Origin: Gnetum montanum
Lineage: Eukaryota; Streptophyta; Gnetopsida; Gnetales; Gnetaceae
Assembly: GCA_015680685.1 (NCBI GenBank)
Contig: MNCI01008033.1
Location: forward strand, 885,324 to 945,953
Direction: 5' to 3'
DNA: 60,630 bases
Positions 47,201-57,484 of this stretch are shown one piece after another; the first letter of the stretch is position 1, and each line of letters starts with the position of its first letter. The position numbers and the translations under genes are program-made. Under the pieces are notes generated by a model. The model did not search any database. It was given only the letters and a program-made list of their open reading frames with translations, and was not told where the DNA came from.

Positions 47201-50200
47201 GAAAATCAAAAAGTTAGAATTTAAAATTTCAACTCTGGTCTACCATCCTCCCCTGCACAACTTTGATAATTGCCACACTGAATCTAAGAAAGGAGATTGA
47301 CAAAATAAATGATTTATACTCTTTGGTCTCTATGAGTAGAAATTGGCATTATTATCTTTTATCATCCCTTTAGGTAGTGTGACGGAGGGATTGTTCCATT
47401 TGAGGCCTTTAATGCTGTGACGGAGGGATTGTTCCATTTGAGGCCTTTAATGCTTTTCCGGGAGGTTTGTTGGATGTGGACCCTAATCTTGTCTAAAGGA
47501 ATGCCAGTTTTCTCCAAATATATTCTTTGGTTGGTAGCCTTATATTACCTGCCAGAGCAGTATGCTGTGCAAACCAAGACTTAATATATTCTTTGGTTGG
47601 TAGCCTTAGAAGACCTTTACATACAGGGAAGGGATTTTGTAATAATGGGATTATTAAAAAAATTATAGTTTTCAGAAAGATGTTTCATCCTCATTACATG
47701 GATCCATGGCTTGGTGCCTGCACAAATCTTCTATGCAATCTTACCCAGATGTCATAGATTTCATCTTTCACATTTCCATGGTCTATAGATTTGATCTCAA
47801 TGAAAATAATGGAGAGACTTTTTCAAATGATTGGACCCTAATTAGTTTAGCTGTATATTTATAATATATATCTATATTTTGGCTGAGGTGTATTTTCCCT
47901 TTACGAAGAATCAAATATTGGAACAAGAAATTTGTCAATACAAATATAATCATTTGTGATAAAATTTTAAGTGATGCTAGAGTTTTTCTAAGTTGAAAAC
48001 CCAAAAGAAAGATGGTATAACCAATATATGCACTGTGACCAGACAGCTCCCCATTACCTCCTCTCTTGTATTATGACTGATTTATGTTATTTACCATGAC
48101 CGGGAAGCTATATCTTGGCATTATGACCAAAGAAATTTATTTACCATGACCAAGAATGGCCTTCTTGGATCAGCTGTTAGTTGGCCTCTTGGCCAAAACA
48201 AAAAAGAAAAAAAAAAATCCTTTTCTTGTTTGTTTTCGATCCCTGTAAAATTTGTTTTTAGTATTTAAAACAAGAAAGATAACACAGAGGCAATGCTTGC
48301 AAAGTATATCTGATAAACTGTTAAGTGAGCTGCCTCAGACAGAAGCTTAAATTTTCATCCATTTGAGGAGCCATAATTGTTTCTTCCCACTTATTCATTT
48401 CCGAATTACTGGCAAAGCTCCACTTCTACCAGTTAATGCGGATTAGCTGTTTTAAAAAATAGTGTAAAGTAACTGGAGCTTTGCAAAGCTGGAATTCTAC
48501 AAGTTGGATGTTAAGACTCACATTCTGGAAGCAGGTGCATTTAGAAAGATGCTGAGTGAAATTGGATCATCCTCTGATGACCCATCATTTCAAACTTTAC
48601 AGAAAAATGCGTTACACAATGAAAAAGCGAAATAATTTTTTACAAGGTTTCAGTTAAATTTAAAGGGTAGGTTTTATTTTATAAATAGTATCTTTGTTTG
48701 AACTTCAGGGGCAACGGTTTTGACGTACCAAAATCTATGTTATCAACAGCAGAGAAACAACTTAGAAAGTACAGCGATGGCTTTACAAAAATGACCATGA
48801 TATTATTTTCTAAACAAAGTACTTTCTCTTACTAGAATTGGAAATGCCGAGTCAATCTTCGCACATATATTAGATGGCTCAATCCGGACCTGAAAATTGC
48901 AATAAAAGAAAATTAAATTGTATTACCATTGGGCAACCAGAAGCCACTCTTTGGGGAGCAACGTGATCGCACAATAGCAAAAGATTAGCAACATGACGCC
49001 ATGCCATGAAGTGAATGCCTAAATTAAGGTTTCCTGAATGATTCTAGAGTCATAAGAGGGGCTATCATATGTCTAGGTAACCTACAAAACAGGTCAGACA
49101 GATAAATCCATGAAAGGGTCATTCACGACAATTGTGGAGGGAACTGTTTTTCCTCATTCATGTGAATCTTTAGAAACAGATCTTGTTTCTGCAATTCATA
49201 TTTTATAGACATCATTCCACTCGTTTCAGATTAGTTGCATAGTTGGTGTATGAAATAATAAGGAACTGGAACCATCGGCAATCACATCACAAGAAGTAAA
49301 ATTTCTAAACGCTAACATAGCCATATACCCAGGTTATCACATCGTTTTATTTGGTTGCGGATGTTGCAAAACACAACAGATTATCTTTCGTTATGCAATA
49401 GTTTTTTATAGTTTCCATATCTTGGGGCTTCTTCTACTAGCTTAGGGAAGGTCATTTTTTGACAGAGGTGTTAGGACTTGCTATTTTTCCTAATTTGTGG
49501 CTAAAGCTATGTTTAAATTGGGTCCCGACCGTCATATGAATACCTATGTAATTTTTATGACATAAAGGAATCACATGTTTAGCTTACAATTATCTTGTAA
49601 AGCACCTTGCAATCCCTGTTCTTATTTTATTGTACACAGGTACTGGTTGAGGTTGATAAGGGTAGCAAAATTGACATTGCAGAAAGGGATTCTGCTGTGA
49701 ATACCATGAATAATGTCAATGATATCCAGCTAAATGCAATACAGCCGTCAGATAACGCAGAGGTGGGTATTTCAAAATAGTGAGTCAATGTTTACAAATT
49801 TCTGCCGAACTCTAAACGTGTTGGGTGCTATTATTAACTATCTTATTGAGGTCAGGCCATAGTTCTCTGATGTCTTCTGTTGTCCAGTCTAATTTGGTAG
49901 TGTCCTAATGCTTTATAGATGCATAAAGATGATGAAATTAGAACCAACCTGACCCAGGAAGGTGTGAGTGTAAACAGTCAATGCCAACCAGCCGAACACA
50001 TTGGCAGACCTCGCTCTGGAACGGACGGTACCGTATGCACAACCTGTGGTTTTGAAGTCACTGCTTCTTTTCTTATTTGTGATTCTTGTGAAGGATCATA
50101 CCACATGGAATGTCTTGATCCCCCAGTTGAAAACGTACCAAATGGAAGCTGGTATTGTTTTAAATGCTCCCAATCTGAAAAGGAGGTGCTGAAGAAAAGA

Positions 50201-50974
50201 TCCTGTGGTGACAGAGAGGCTAGTGTGGAGGATGGTGAGCAAAAGATTGCCTACCACTGTCATGTGTGTGAGGTTTTAGCTAAACTGACCACAAATGTAC
50301 AGAACTCTCAGGAAGAGTCTGAAAATGCGTCTGGCAAAAACACCCCAAATTCCCACAAGAGGAAAACTTGTGTGAGTGCTGGGAACAGTGATTCTGGAGA
50401 AACAGTCAATACTGCTTCAGAAGCTGAACCCCTTAACAAGAGAGGGAGGAGGAAGGTTCGATGCAAGTTTTGTAAACAGGGGCCAAAGGACGATAACACT
50501 CTCATCAAATGCAGTCATAGTCAATGCTTGTTTATCTACTATCACTTGCGGTGTTTGAAACCACCATTGGAAGAGGAGCCTCCTTCTGGATGGTACTGTC
50601 CCTCCTGCATTTGTAGAGTTTGTCTGAAGGATGAGAATGATGGAAGTGTCATTTTATGTGATGTTTGTGATCAAGGTTATCACACTTATTGTGTAACACC
50701 ACGGTTGAATAAAGTCCCAAAAGGTGAATGGAAATGCATGGAATGCCAGCAGCAGATGATGATGCAGAAAACATCCAACAAAGGTTCTCAAGATGACCCA
50801 GAATATGGCAACGGTTCTTTGACTAAATCCAACGGTTTGCATAATTCATCCCTTCACGTTCGGTCCAGACCAGCTGCAACACACTCTTCTCGAAATCTGA
50901 GACGTGCTGCCAAACAAAAGGTGGAGAATGCTATAGCTTTTAAGAATGGCAGAAAATTGAGGGACCGACAGTAG
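34738..50974 (+). CDS. EHD3-like PHD-finger protein, five coding exons, 784 aa
   Basis: Join of 34738-35208, 40683-41297, 41871-41960, 49640-49762 and 49919-50974; all introns are phase 0 with GT/AG ends. The protein is a probable nuclear chromatin reader. It has a basic NVYKRNRRSLHK motif near residue 27-38, a long acidic low-complexity part, a bromodomain-like helical segment (about 305-390), PHD1 (473-516), a Cys-rich middle (about 524-620), an extended PHD-like module and PHD3 (about 620-710), and a basic tail. Plant EHD3-type proteins regulate flowering time in rice; that role here is inference. Start chosen: an in-frame TGA lies at 34726, so ATG 34738 is the first available unless an upstream coding exon exists. 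Confidence 0.85.
37150..38480 (+). mobile_element. Decayed Ty1/copia fragment (integrase to RT start)
   Basis: At 37605-37812 the plus strand reads IIMIARTMIHHTDLS and NELHPHRTLHEKWYNQRP, then FRHFGCIYYAL, which match the copia integrase blocks (ARSMLH, TP.E.W, L..FG). Near 37900-38040 a KARDSTFVV and LDSMKK stretch resembles the post-integrase segment, present twice in part (also near 37180-37450). At 38280-38340 MKWIDTMKDGLQ resembles the first RT block W..AM..E. No LTRs or catalytic RT box were found. It is a truncated relic. Confidence 0.65.
39908..40272. repeat. Tandem duplication with about 184-bp period
   Basis: GACCTCAATACC, CCTACCTAGGATCCATTTG and ATATAATTGTCATAG blocks occur in the same order at 39908-40073 and 40092-40272, with moderate divergence. 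Confidence 0.8.
40683..41297 (+). CDS. PHD gene coding exon 2
   Basis: 205 codons, from GATGGAAAT after ATTGCAG to GATTCAG before GTGTTT. The first 130 codons are acidic and low-complexity. The end begins the bromodomain-like helical block (FKDLHSLICDFYG, LDFQLVESRLKSGTYGASP), which continues in exon 3. Confidence 0.85.
41298..41870 (+). other. Intron of 573 bp
   Basis: Starts GTGTTT and ends GTTGCAG. No embedded element seen. Confidence 0.75.
41871..41960 (+). CDS. PHD gene coding exon 3
   Basis: 30 codons (FCDNIVNAGKKVVSYAEELR and RRFSERAYQSK) completing the bromodomain-like helices. The donor is GTATATC at 41961. A second donor, GTAAGG, lies five bases upstream (41956); using it would shift the frame and give TGA within four codons of the next exon, so it could make a non-productive isoform. 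Confidence 0.75.
43560..45665 (+). mobile_element. LTR-like repeat copy A
   Basis: Contains TATAAATA at 43831-43838 within CTATAAATAGAGGCC and a CTCTCAA/CTCACAA-rich leader (44020-44240). Many short CCATGACC/GGTCATGG-type motifs lie at 45100-45570. It aligns with copy B from about 43580 to its end near 45650. Its edges could not be fixed. Confidence 0.6.
45074..45089. repeat. T16 homopolymer run
   Basis: Sixteen consecutive T inside LTR-like copy A. Confidence 0.9.
45965..47290 (+). mobile_element. LTR-like repeat copy B
   Basis: Contains the same TATAAATAGAGGCC block (TATAAATA at 46196-46203), a CTCACAA-rich leader and an ATCCAAGAGATGCTA block seen as ATCCACGAGATGCTA in copy A. It is shorter by about 700 bp. 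The two copies are separated by about 300 bp without coding sequence, so they could be the LTRs of a small non-autonomous element or two solo LTRs. Confidence 0.6.
47379..47454. repeat. Perfect 38-bp tandem duplication
   Basis: The unit starting GTGACGGAGGGATTG and ending CTTTAATGCT occurs twice without a difference, so this is recent. Confidence 0.95.
47518..47608. repeat. Short direct repeat, about 25 bp, twice
   Basis: TATATTCTTTGGTTGGTAGC plus CTTA occurs at about 47520 and again at about 47585. Confidence 0.85.
48468..48820 (+). other. Exon-like coding stretches inside the last long intron
   Basis: At 48468-48633 one frame reads KLEFYKLDVKTHILEAGAF and SEIGSSSDDPSFQTLQKN before a stop. 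After TTCAG, a stretch at 48709-48820 reads FDVPKSMLSTAEKQLRKYSD. Both look protein-coding and compositionally unlike the intron. I do not recognise them. They could be skipped or cryptic exons, or a captured gene fragment. Confidence 0.35.
49640..49762 (+). CDS. PHD gene coding exon 4
   Basis: 41 codons, VLVEVDKGSKIDIAER to SDNAE, between ACACAG and GTGGGT. No domain; an acidic linker before the PHD region. Confidence 0.7.
49763..49918 (+). other. Intron of 156 bp
   Basis: GTGGGT ... TTATAG. Short and without repeats. Confidence 0.7.
49919..50974 (+). CDS. PHD gene last coding exon with zinc fingers
   Basis: 351 codons and stop. PHD1 has the full C4HC3 set: C-x2-C-x10-C-x2-C-x4-H-x2-C-x14-C-x2-C (exon residues 40-83). 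A Ser/Gly-rich spacer and an extra CHVC pair follow. Then come a variant PHD-like module (CKFC ... CSHSQC ... YYHLRC ... WYCPSC) and, directly joined to it, a canonical C4HC3 finger (CRVCLKDENDG, LCDVCDQGYHTYC, WKCMEC). The C-terminus is basic (RNLRRAAKQK, KNGRKLRDRQ) and may be a nuclear localisation signal. This exon is intact and well conserved in texture, so the gene is probably functional. Confidence 0.92.
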   Translation: MHKDDEIRTNLTQEGVSVNSQCQPAEHIGRPRSGTDGTVCTTCGFEVTASFLICDSCEGSYHMECLDPPVENVPNGSWYCFKCSQSEKEVLKKRSCGDREASVEDGEQKIAYHCHVCEVLAKLTTNVQNSQEESENASGKNTPNSHKRKTCVSAGNSDSGETVNTASEAEPLNKRGRRKVRCKFCKQGPKDDNTLIKCSHSQCLFIYYHLRCLKPPLEEEPPSGWYCPSCICRVCLKDENDGSVILCDVCDQGYHTYCVTPRLNKVPKGEWKCMECQQQMMMQKTSNKGSQDDPEYGNGSLTKSNGLHNSSLHVRSRPAATHSSRNLRRAAKQKVENAIAFKNGRKLRDRQ

Positions 50975-51190
50975 CTACTATTTCTTATACACTTTTACAT
51001 TCCTATATTTTCTAACTTTTTTCGACAAATACCCTTACATCGTCGAATCAAGGATGTGATCATGTGTAATTTTATTGGAATTATTGTTTTACGTTTCTTA
51101 AATCTATTCATTTCTTTATGTTTCTCAAGTTTATAAACTGTTTTTTTTTCGAGGTTTTGAAATAAATGCTAATACGTTTTGATCTCATTT
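50975..51190 (+). terminator. 3' UTR and polyadenylation signal of the PHD gene
   Basis: T-rich sequence after the TAG stop, with AATAAA at 51161-51166 preceded by TTTTGA. This is a good polyadenylation signal about 190 bp after the stop. Confidence 0.6.
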
Positions 51191-52680
51191 GAGAAATATG
51201 TGTAGCATTGGCAGCTTTATGCAGGTGTAATTACAGATGGCGGATACCAAAATATATGTGCCAACGGAGAACAAACACGTTTCCACTTATTTCTATGCGG
51301 TATTGCACAATTTTAGCGATTAAAACCACAGATACTTTGACAATGCGAGTGTCCTTTCAACATGTCAAGTTGACTCTGAAACTGAATCGTTTGAGTGTGT
51401 GCTGGTACACTGTCCATGGGTTAGAATTATGGTAGGCGTTTGTAATAATATCAGTAGCAGGACTCTAGTGATTTTACTGGTTTTTAATGAATTTAGAATT
51501 ACCTGCATCATCTGGGTGTATTTATATTTTATTTCCCATGTTTCAAGAAATCAGGATTTCATACTTATCATTCATCTATATGGCTGGTGATTAATTATCT
51601 ATTAAAATGACTTGATTGTCAGCCCAACTTACCAGTTGTTAGCAAATCTAACTATTCAATTGTATTCTGTGCCTCTTATGCCCATTAATGCCAGTTAGTA
51701 TCATAATTTGATTTGCAGGGCTTTGGAGATAGATAGTTATGAGCAATTTTGAACCATAGCATAGTATTGGTGTAACAAAACCTAGGTATCCTATTTTCAT
51801 GTATTTCTCAGCAGCATGGATTACATGTTTGTTAAAATTAAATTGCATTGGAAAATTGGAGGTGAATAAGGCATTGTTCACTCGATTAGAGCACTTAGTT
51901 TGTGGTTTATAATTCCCAAGTTCAATCCTAGGGGGTATGCTGACATTTGCCAGTCTTTTGAGACATGGTAAAATATTACATTTAGGCTATGGAAGTAAGC
52001 TTATTCAATGGTAGAACATGGATTATGGTTATGATTTGGTTCTGGATATGAAAGGGAACATCAATAGCGAATGGATCTCAATCTTTTAACCTTTATGTTA
52101 CTTTGCTAGATAAGTTGTTTAATGCAATTATTCAGGATTTCTTAAAGCACTATGTTATTGGTTTTTTTGCTAGAAGGATTGCACTTGTATTTAGTTATTG
52201 AATGAAAACTTATTGAACTTAAGAGGGTATTCACAATATTCATGTTTTGAATTTAAGGGTTTTTTCTTTTTTAGTTTGAGACAAATGAACAAACGACAAA
52301 TGCTCTTAAGAACACTCTATGGCTTTTGCATTATATTTTTTTGTTTTTACACAAATGGCAATCAGACTTTCATTTTGATGGGAGTGGAGAAAATTCTTTC
52401 ATCTATTTGAATCAAGTTCCTTGATTTGTCTAAGGTGGTTTTAACTCTCATCATAAATATTGCATGTACAATCAGGAGAGTGTTTTTGTTTTTGGAAAAA
52501 ACATAGTTATTTGAAAAAAAAAATGCCTTGAAGGATACAACAAATAGGGATATGCTGTTGAAAAAATATGACGTTATGTTTTCGTAACTACCTGCAACTC
52601 TACATTCTACCACAATGCTTGGTCTGAATCTAGTCAAACTGGATGGTTGCTACCAAGTGGATGACATTTTAGGATAAGAA
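51191..52680. other. Intergenic, no recognisable gene
   Basis: AT-rich; short open frames have no recognisable domain. The first 250 bp could still be 3' UTR if a later polyadenylation site is used. Confidence 0.4.
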
Positions 52681-52975
52681 GATTGATGGATGATGGTCTT
52701 AGTGAGGCTCTATTTTTTGGTTTTCCCTTTTATGGAATGGTCTTGTTTCAGTGAGGTTTTGCTCCCTTTGTTTTTGTTTGTTTTTTTCTATGATTTGGGC
52801 CCCACCCCTTGTTTCTTGTTAGACTTCAGTTTGGGGGTGATTGCCCCTAGTCCTTGTGATCGCCCTTGTAGTTGGGGTTGACTACTATCCCCTCCTTTTA
52901 GTATGCTTGTATTTGGCCTTTGCCCTTTAATTAATACCCTCCGGCAGGGGGTATTTTCATACTACCCAAGATTCA
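52680..52975 (+). mobile_element. Possible LINE 3'-end fragment
   Basis: T/G/C-rich sequence, then GCCCTTTAATTAATACCCTCCGG-like text split around CCGGCAGGGGG; this resembles the 3' UTR ends of plant LINEs that read CCTTTTAATAAAA...GGGG. No target duplication or coding part is attached. Confidence 0.25.
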
Positions 52976-53639
52976 AATTATTTGTATAAAATTGAATTTA
53001 AGCAAAGAACTCTCCCCTTTTATAGAGCTAGACTAAAGAGAAGATTCTAGAGCAAAAAATTACCTGGCTTACTTACCTAATGCTTGCTTCCATTATTATG
53101 AGTCATTTCACAAGGTGGTTAATTGTCCAAAATTAATAACAAGTGATTTCATTAGATAAAGACTCTTAGAAAAATAGATAAATCACAAAAAGATGCATGG
53201 ATAGAAGTGAGGCATCATAAGAAAAAAAGTTGAGAAGCAATCACTATCAAAATCTACTATTTAAGAAGTACCTTAGGAATGTTATAGAGAATACAATAGG
53301 TTCTCACACATAAATAAAAGAGGTAGTGTGACTTATTTGGTTGTATTTAATTTTAAACAGGTTAATCTTTTTTATTTTGTCATGGATATTGAAGAAGGAA
53401 AGATGTTGGGCATTGTGCCTTAATGAGGGATTGTCAAACCTTAATGATAGGTAATTGTTCAACATCATTATGAGAATTTTGATTTTTTGTGTATTAAGGA
53501 AGTTAAAATTAAAGGTTTTAATATAAATTCAGTAGTTAATGCCTAGAGGAATTTACTTTTTTATTAATCCGGTTACAAAAGATGGTGTCCTATGTACTTC
53601 AAAAATACTCTATTTTCAACATTGATTCTAGTGTTATTC

Positions 53640-54690
53640 TAGGAAACATAGATGTTTGAATTTGCTTGAATGTTTTCGGTTTGACTTTTGTATTTTCACT
53701 ATATATGCCTTTTGTGATTTCCAAGAAAGAGCTCTATGTTGGACTCAACTTAACAATGTTATTCTTGGGTTGATTTGTGGAGATTTTAAGATGTCAAAAA
53801 TTCCATCACATAAAATAGGATGGATGCATTTTGCTTTTCAACAAGATGATCCTAATGTTAGTAGCAATAATAAAGATATAGGTTGGTTCACTTAGTCCAA
53901 CTATAGAGTTGACCTAGAGTTTTTCATGCACTAGATAGAGCTTATGTCTACTTTTGTTGATAGGTGTTTTAAGTATTAACATAATTTTTTTGTTTAAGCA
54001 CATCCAAAATGCACACTCTTAGATCACTTCTATGTCTCTATTTACCATGATGAGCGTCAAATCTCCTAGTCAAAATGGTCTACTTTGTGAGTTTTATAAA
54101 TATTTTTTGAATGATATTAGTAAAGATTTTTTCAACATGCATTAGGAAGCTTTTTATAAAGGTTCTCTTGGCCAAATGATTAATCAAGGTTTGATAAAAC
54201 TCATATTAAAATCATATAATAGATTCGAGACTAATTGACAATCAATCACTTTGTTGAATGTTAGTTATAAGATTATTACGCAGGCTCTTGCTTTACAAGT
54301 TTAAAGGTATTTACCTCAATTAGACAAAGAAGAATGAACAAATTTTGTTTCAAGAAAATTTATTTTGAATAATGTATTCATAGCTGAAGAGGCTGTGACT
54401 TGGACCATTAATACTCATTAAGATATTGTTCTTATAAAATTACATTATGAAAAAGCTTATGACAAGATCAGTGACCTTCAATATTGGCTATGTTACAAAA
54501 GGTAGACATAGATTCTTCCTTCATATCTTATGTTAGAATGTTAATTTCTAATGCTAGTGCTAAGATATACATTAACAAGAGCTATTCATTAGCTATTTTG
54601 GTTGAAAGGCCAATACCAATAACATTTGAAGGGTTGTAGTATGAACTCCTATGCCATCTACATGATGATAAGCATGAAATAAGAGATGGA
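53640..54690 (+). mobile_element. Decayed LINE (endonuclease and RT remnants)
   Basis: At 53656-53895 the plus strand reads YAFCDFQERALCWTQLNN followed by ICGDFKMSK, the endonuclease GGDFN block with N changed to K. From about 54170 the RT blocks appear: INQGLIKLILKSYNRFETN, ITLLNVSYKIITQALAL, FVSRKFILNNVFIAEEA and KLHYEKAYDKI, where the first catalytic Asp of the usual KLDYEKAYD is His. Frameshifts and stops are many. No YADD box was found; the copy breaks off near the following MITE. Confidence 0.75.
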
Positions 54691-54844
54691 AGAAATTTAC
54701 AATAGGAGAGACCTATGATGCCACCTAAAAAAATAAGAAGGGTATAGATAAAGGATTCAAAATCATAATCAAAGAAGATAAGAAGGAAACCTACATTCAA
54801 CATCTTGACTACTCAATAGATTGTGGAATCCACCTCGTAATGAT

Positions 54845-55250
54845 GACAACAACAAACAACCATAAAAATCTTACAACCTATTTGTGTAGGTTATAAAATT
54901 CCTAAAATAATAATTATATATCATCCCTTTCATAAAAGCCTGTGTATAAAGAACATGTGTAAATGTTTGAGTAATGTCATGATCATAAGCTTATTAGTCT
55001 ACAATGACACTAATAACTAATCAATTTAGGAGACCAAAATTTTGTTTTATTTTTCTTTTGGAACATGAAGGTCTTTTACAACTAGATTGGGAATATGTCA
55101 AATATATAAACATTCCTCAAACATTTACACATTTTCATTATATGGACTTTTATAAAACGTATGGTATACAATTATTATTTTAGGAATTTTATAGCCTATG
55201 TAAATAGGTTGTAGCATGTCATAGCATCTTTTGTAATTGTTTGTTGTTGT
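54845..55250. mobile_element. Foldback MITE with inverted repeats of about 150 bp
   Basis: The left arm (about 54845-54990: GACAACAACAAACAA, ACAACCTATTT, TAAAATTCCTAAAATAATAA, GTGTAAATGTTTGAG) is repeated as its reverse complement in the right arm (about 55095-55250). A unique core of about 100 bp lies between. There is no coding capacity. Target duplication unclear: TAATGAT lies beside both ends but not symmetrically. Confidence 0.85.
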
Positions 55251-56430
55251 TAATAAACTTATAATGATAATAAGATTTACGAAAAAGATGAGATGTTATA
55301 AAATCTAGAAAGTGTAAAAATCCTAATTTATCATTTTGATGCTTAAAGGTCTATGTTCTTCATCAAAAGCTAAGAATCTATTCCCAAAGGAAGAATATGT
55401 ACATACACACACAAAATTGAAGAAAGAATTGAGAGAAGAAAAAAAAGTAGATTAATTTTAAAATCATTCTAGTTGGAAAAGTAAATTTTGTTATTTAGCC
55501 CATCAGGTTCATGAAAATGCCTCTTAATTTGATTAAGAATACGACTTTCCACAAAAATTACTATGAATTTTCTCTGCAAGAAAGTGTGAAGAAGTAAATA
55601 GAAGAAGTAAGCATGGATGACGATACCTACTTTTTAGTTAGAAATACAAAATTGTTATCAAATGAGAATATGAGGAAAATCTTGGACTCTTATAGCAATG
55701 GTTGTGCCATGCGTTTAGAGATGATGAAACAAATAAACTAGTTATAGTTATTGATATTTACAAGGATAAAAAAGAAATGTTTGCTAGAGCTCTTTTGAAA
55801 AAAGAAGACTTAAAAAAATGAGAATTAATTATTTTATTTAATATCAAAAATTTGAAGGAAACTGCTAAGCTATGCTATGCGTATGATGTACAACTATTTG
55901 TTGGATTGCTTGAATCATCTTAATACTCTGAGATTATTGTATCTTACAAGTCATTGGGGAATCAAATGCAACTAAGAAAGATTTTTTACATTCAATTGTC
56001 ATTGCACAGTAATGAAGGTATATTATGGTGTTAATTCTAGATTTGATTTTAGCAGTTTTATGATAGTAGTCATAAAGATGCTACATTCTATGGGAATGTT
56101 GACCAATTTTATAATCTATTTGCATATGCCACTTTTGTTAGGAGCATTAGGGGTTACAAATCTTAACACTCACAAAGTCTTATTTATAAAGGTCATAACT
56201 ACAAAAAGTAGTATGATCATAATAACATTCCAAGTTACACCTCAATCTACATAGGCTTCAGGAAACTTGAGAAGAAATTTCACCTTCCTCAAGCTTAACT
56301 TGAAGATCTTCCATTGTTTTCATCTATTTTCACCTTCTTATGGTTCTTTTTAGACTTGGAATAGTAATTTTGGAAGTTTCCTTGCCTATTTGGGTTGTCT
56401 CTAGCCTTTTTAGGATACCTCGATGTAAAC
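55251..56430. other. No recognisable gene
   Basis: AT-rich sequence with short coding-like stretches (for example 55650-55730) that I could not assign. Confidence 0.35.
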
Positions 56431-56439
56431 TAGTAATTT

Positions 56440-56710
56440 TGGTGAGACGTTTGACTTCTAGTCAAGATGTCTTGTATTGTAGCTAAGACATCTCGTCCAA
56501 TTCTAAGATGTCTCTACATTTGATAAGATGTCTGCCTAATGTTTGAAACATCTCTTGTCTCCTAAGATGTTTGTCATAAATTCAAGATGTCTCCTATAAG
56601 CTCTCAACTTAGACAAGACATCTCATGTCTTCCAATATGTCTCTCCTGATAGCCTAGATCTTAAACAAGACGATTCCAAGACCTCCAAGATGTCTCCATG
56701 GAGTCCAAAA
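56440..56710. repeat. Array of AAGATGTCT / AGACATCT motifs
   Basis: About a dozen copies of AGATGTCT or its reverse complement AGACATCT and close variants lie in 270 bp at irregular spacing. The region is downstream (minus strand) of a chromovirus integrase relic, so it may be U3 of its 3' LTR. Confidence 0.7.
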
Positions 56711-56779
56711 CCTACAAAAACACACATGTAGGGAAAGAAGCAAAGGATCGGAAGAGGTATCCCTACGCTTGCTCTCTCA

Positions 56780-57480
56780 TCCTTCAAAAAGTGAACCATG
56801 TGAACAAGGGCATAGGGGTTGAAGTAATCTCCCACTTGCGAAGTTTGGTCTTATGGATCCATATAACATCATCTGTGGACTGATCCTTCCAATGGTTTAA
56901 GTACTTATGCCTCTTGACTTCTTGAATACTAGAAGCTTCCCTCTGCTTGAGTATGATTATCTTCCTCTCCATTAAAGGCTTGCATTAATCAATAGCCCCC
57001 TTTAACTTATCGGTGTCATCCTATAAAGTCTTCTCATTAACAAGTCCATGATAGTGCATAAGATCTAAAACATTAAATACAAAAGACATACCAACATCAT
57101 TTGATAAATCAATCTCAAAAGCATTATCATTAATCTTGGCCTTAACTTTGAAAGGATCCACCTTCTTAGCTTTTAACTTAGAAAAGTTGACATCCCTCAA
57201 CCATTTCTTCTTCAAGTGCATCCAAACCAAGTCATCAACAACAAAATTTGGCTTTCATTTGTTATCATTCCTCTTGAGGACTCTCTCTTCAGCCTTCTTC
57301 TCAAGATTTGGTTTCACTTGTATATGGAAATTCTTCATCTCTTGCACAAAGTCAACACTAAGTTGATATTCATCATTAAAGCTCTTCAATGTGTCTACCA
57401 TCTTAGGATAAAAACCATAGTTTACATGATGTGGAGCCTACCTCAATAGACTTCAAAAGGACCCATTCCATAAGCTTTCT
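56780..57480 (-). pseudogene. Chromovirus integrase C-terminus with chromodomain remnant
   Basis: The minus strand reads in one frame with few stops: MGPFEVY (usually SPFE..YG) near 57460, then VWMHLKKKWLRDVNFSKLK and PFKVKAKINDNAFEIDL, SFVFNVLDLMHYHG, which are the end of Ty3/gypsy integrase. About 60 codons later, KREASS-like and KYLNHWKDQSTDDVIW text fits a chromodomain (YLV.WKG....TWE) in decayed form. Upstream integrase, RT and gag are absent; at 57480 the sequence switches to an LTR, so most of the element has been deleted. Confidence 0.75.
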
Positions 57481-57484
57481 AAGT

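Larger units (their letters stand above)
41961..49639 (+). other. Intron of 7679 bp, filled with repeats
   Basis: Starts GTATATC and ends GTACACAG. It contains two tandem LTR-like copies (about 43560-45665 and 45965-47290), two short duplications near 47.4-47.6 kb and two exon-like stretches near 48.5-48.8 kb. If these are used, the gene has more exons than given here. Confidence 0.7.

Noticed and set aside
50001-50558. Other-frame ORFs over the PHD exon
   Set aside because: Shadows of the intact zinc-finger frame.
52690-52881. 63-codon frame as a gene
   Set aside because: Hydrophobic low-complexity product of a T-rich strand; it fits a LINE 3' UTR better.
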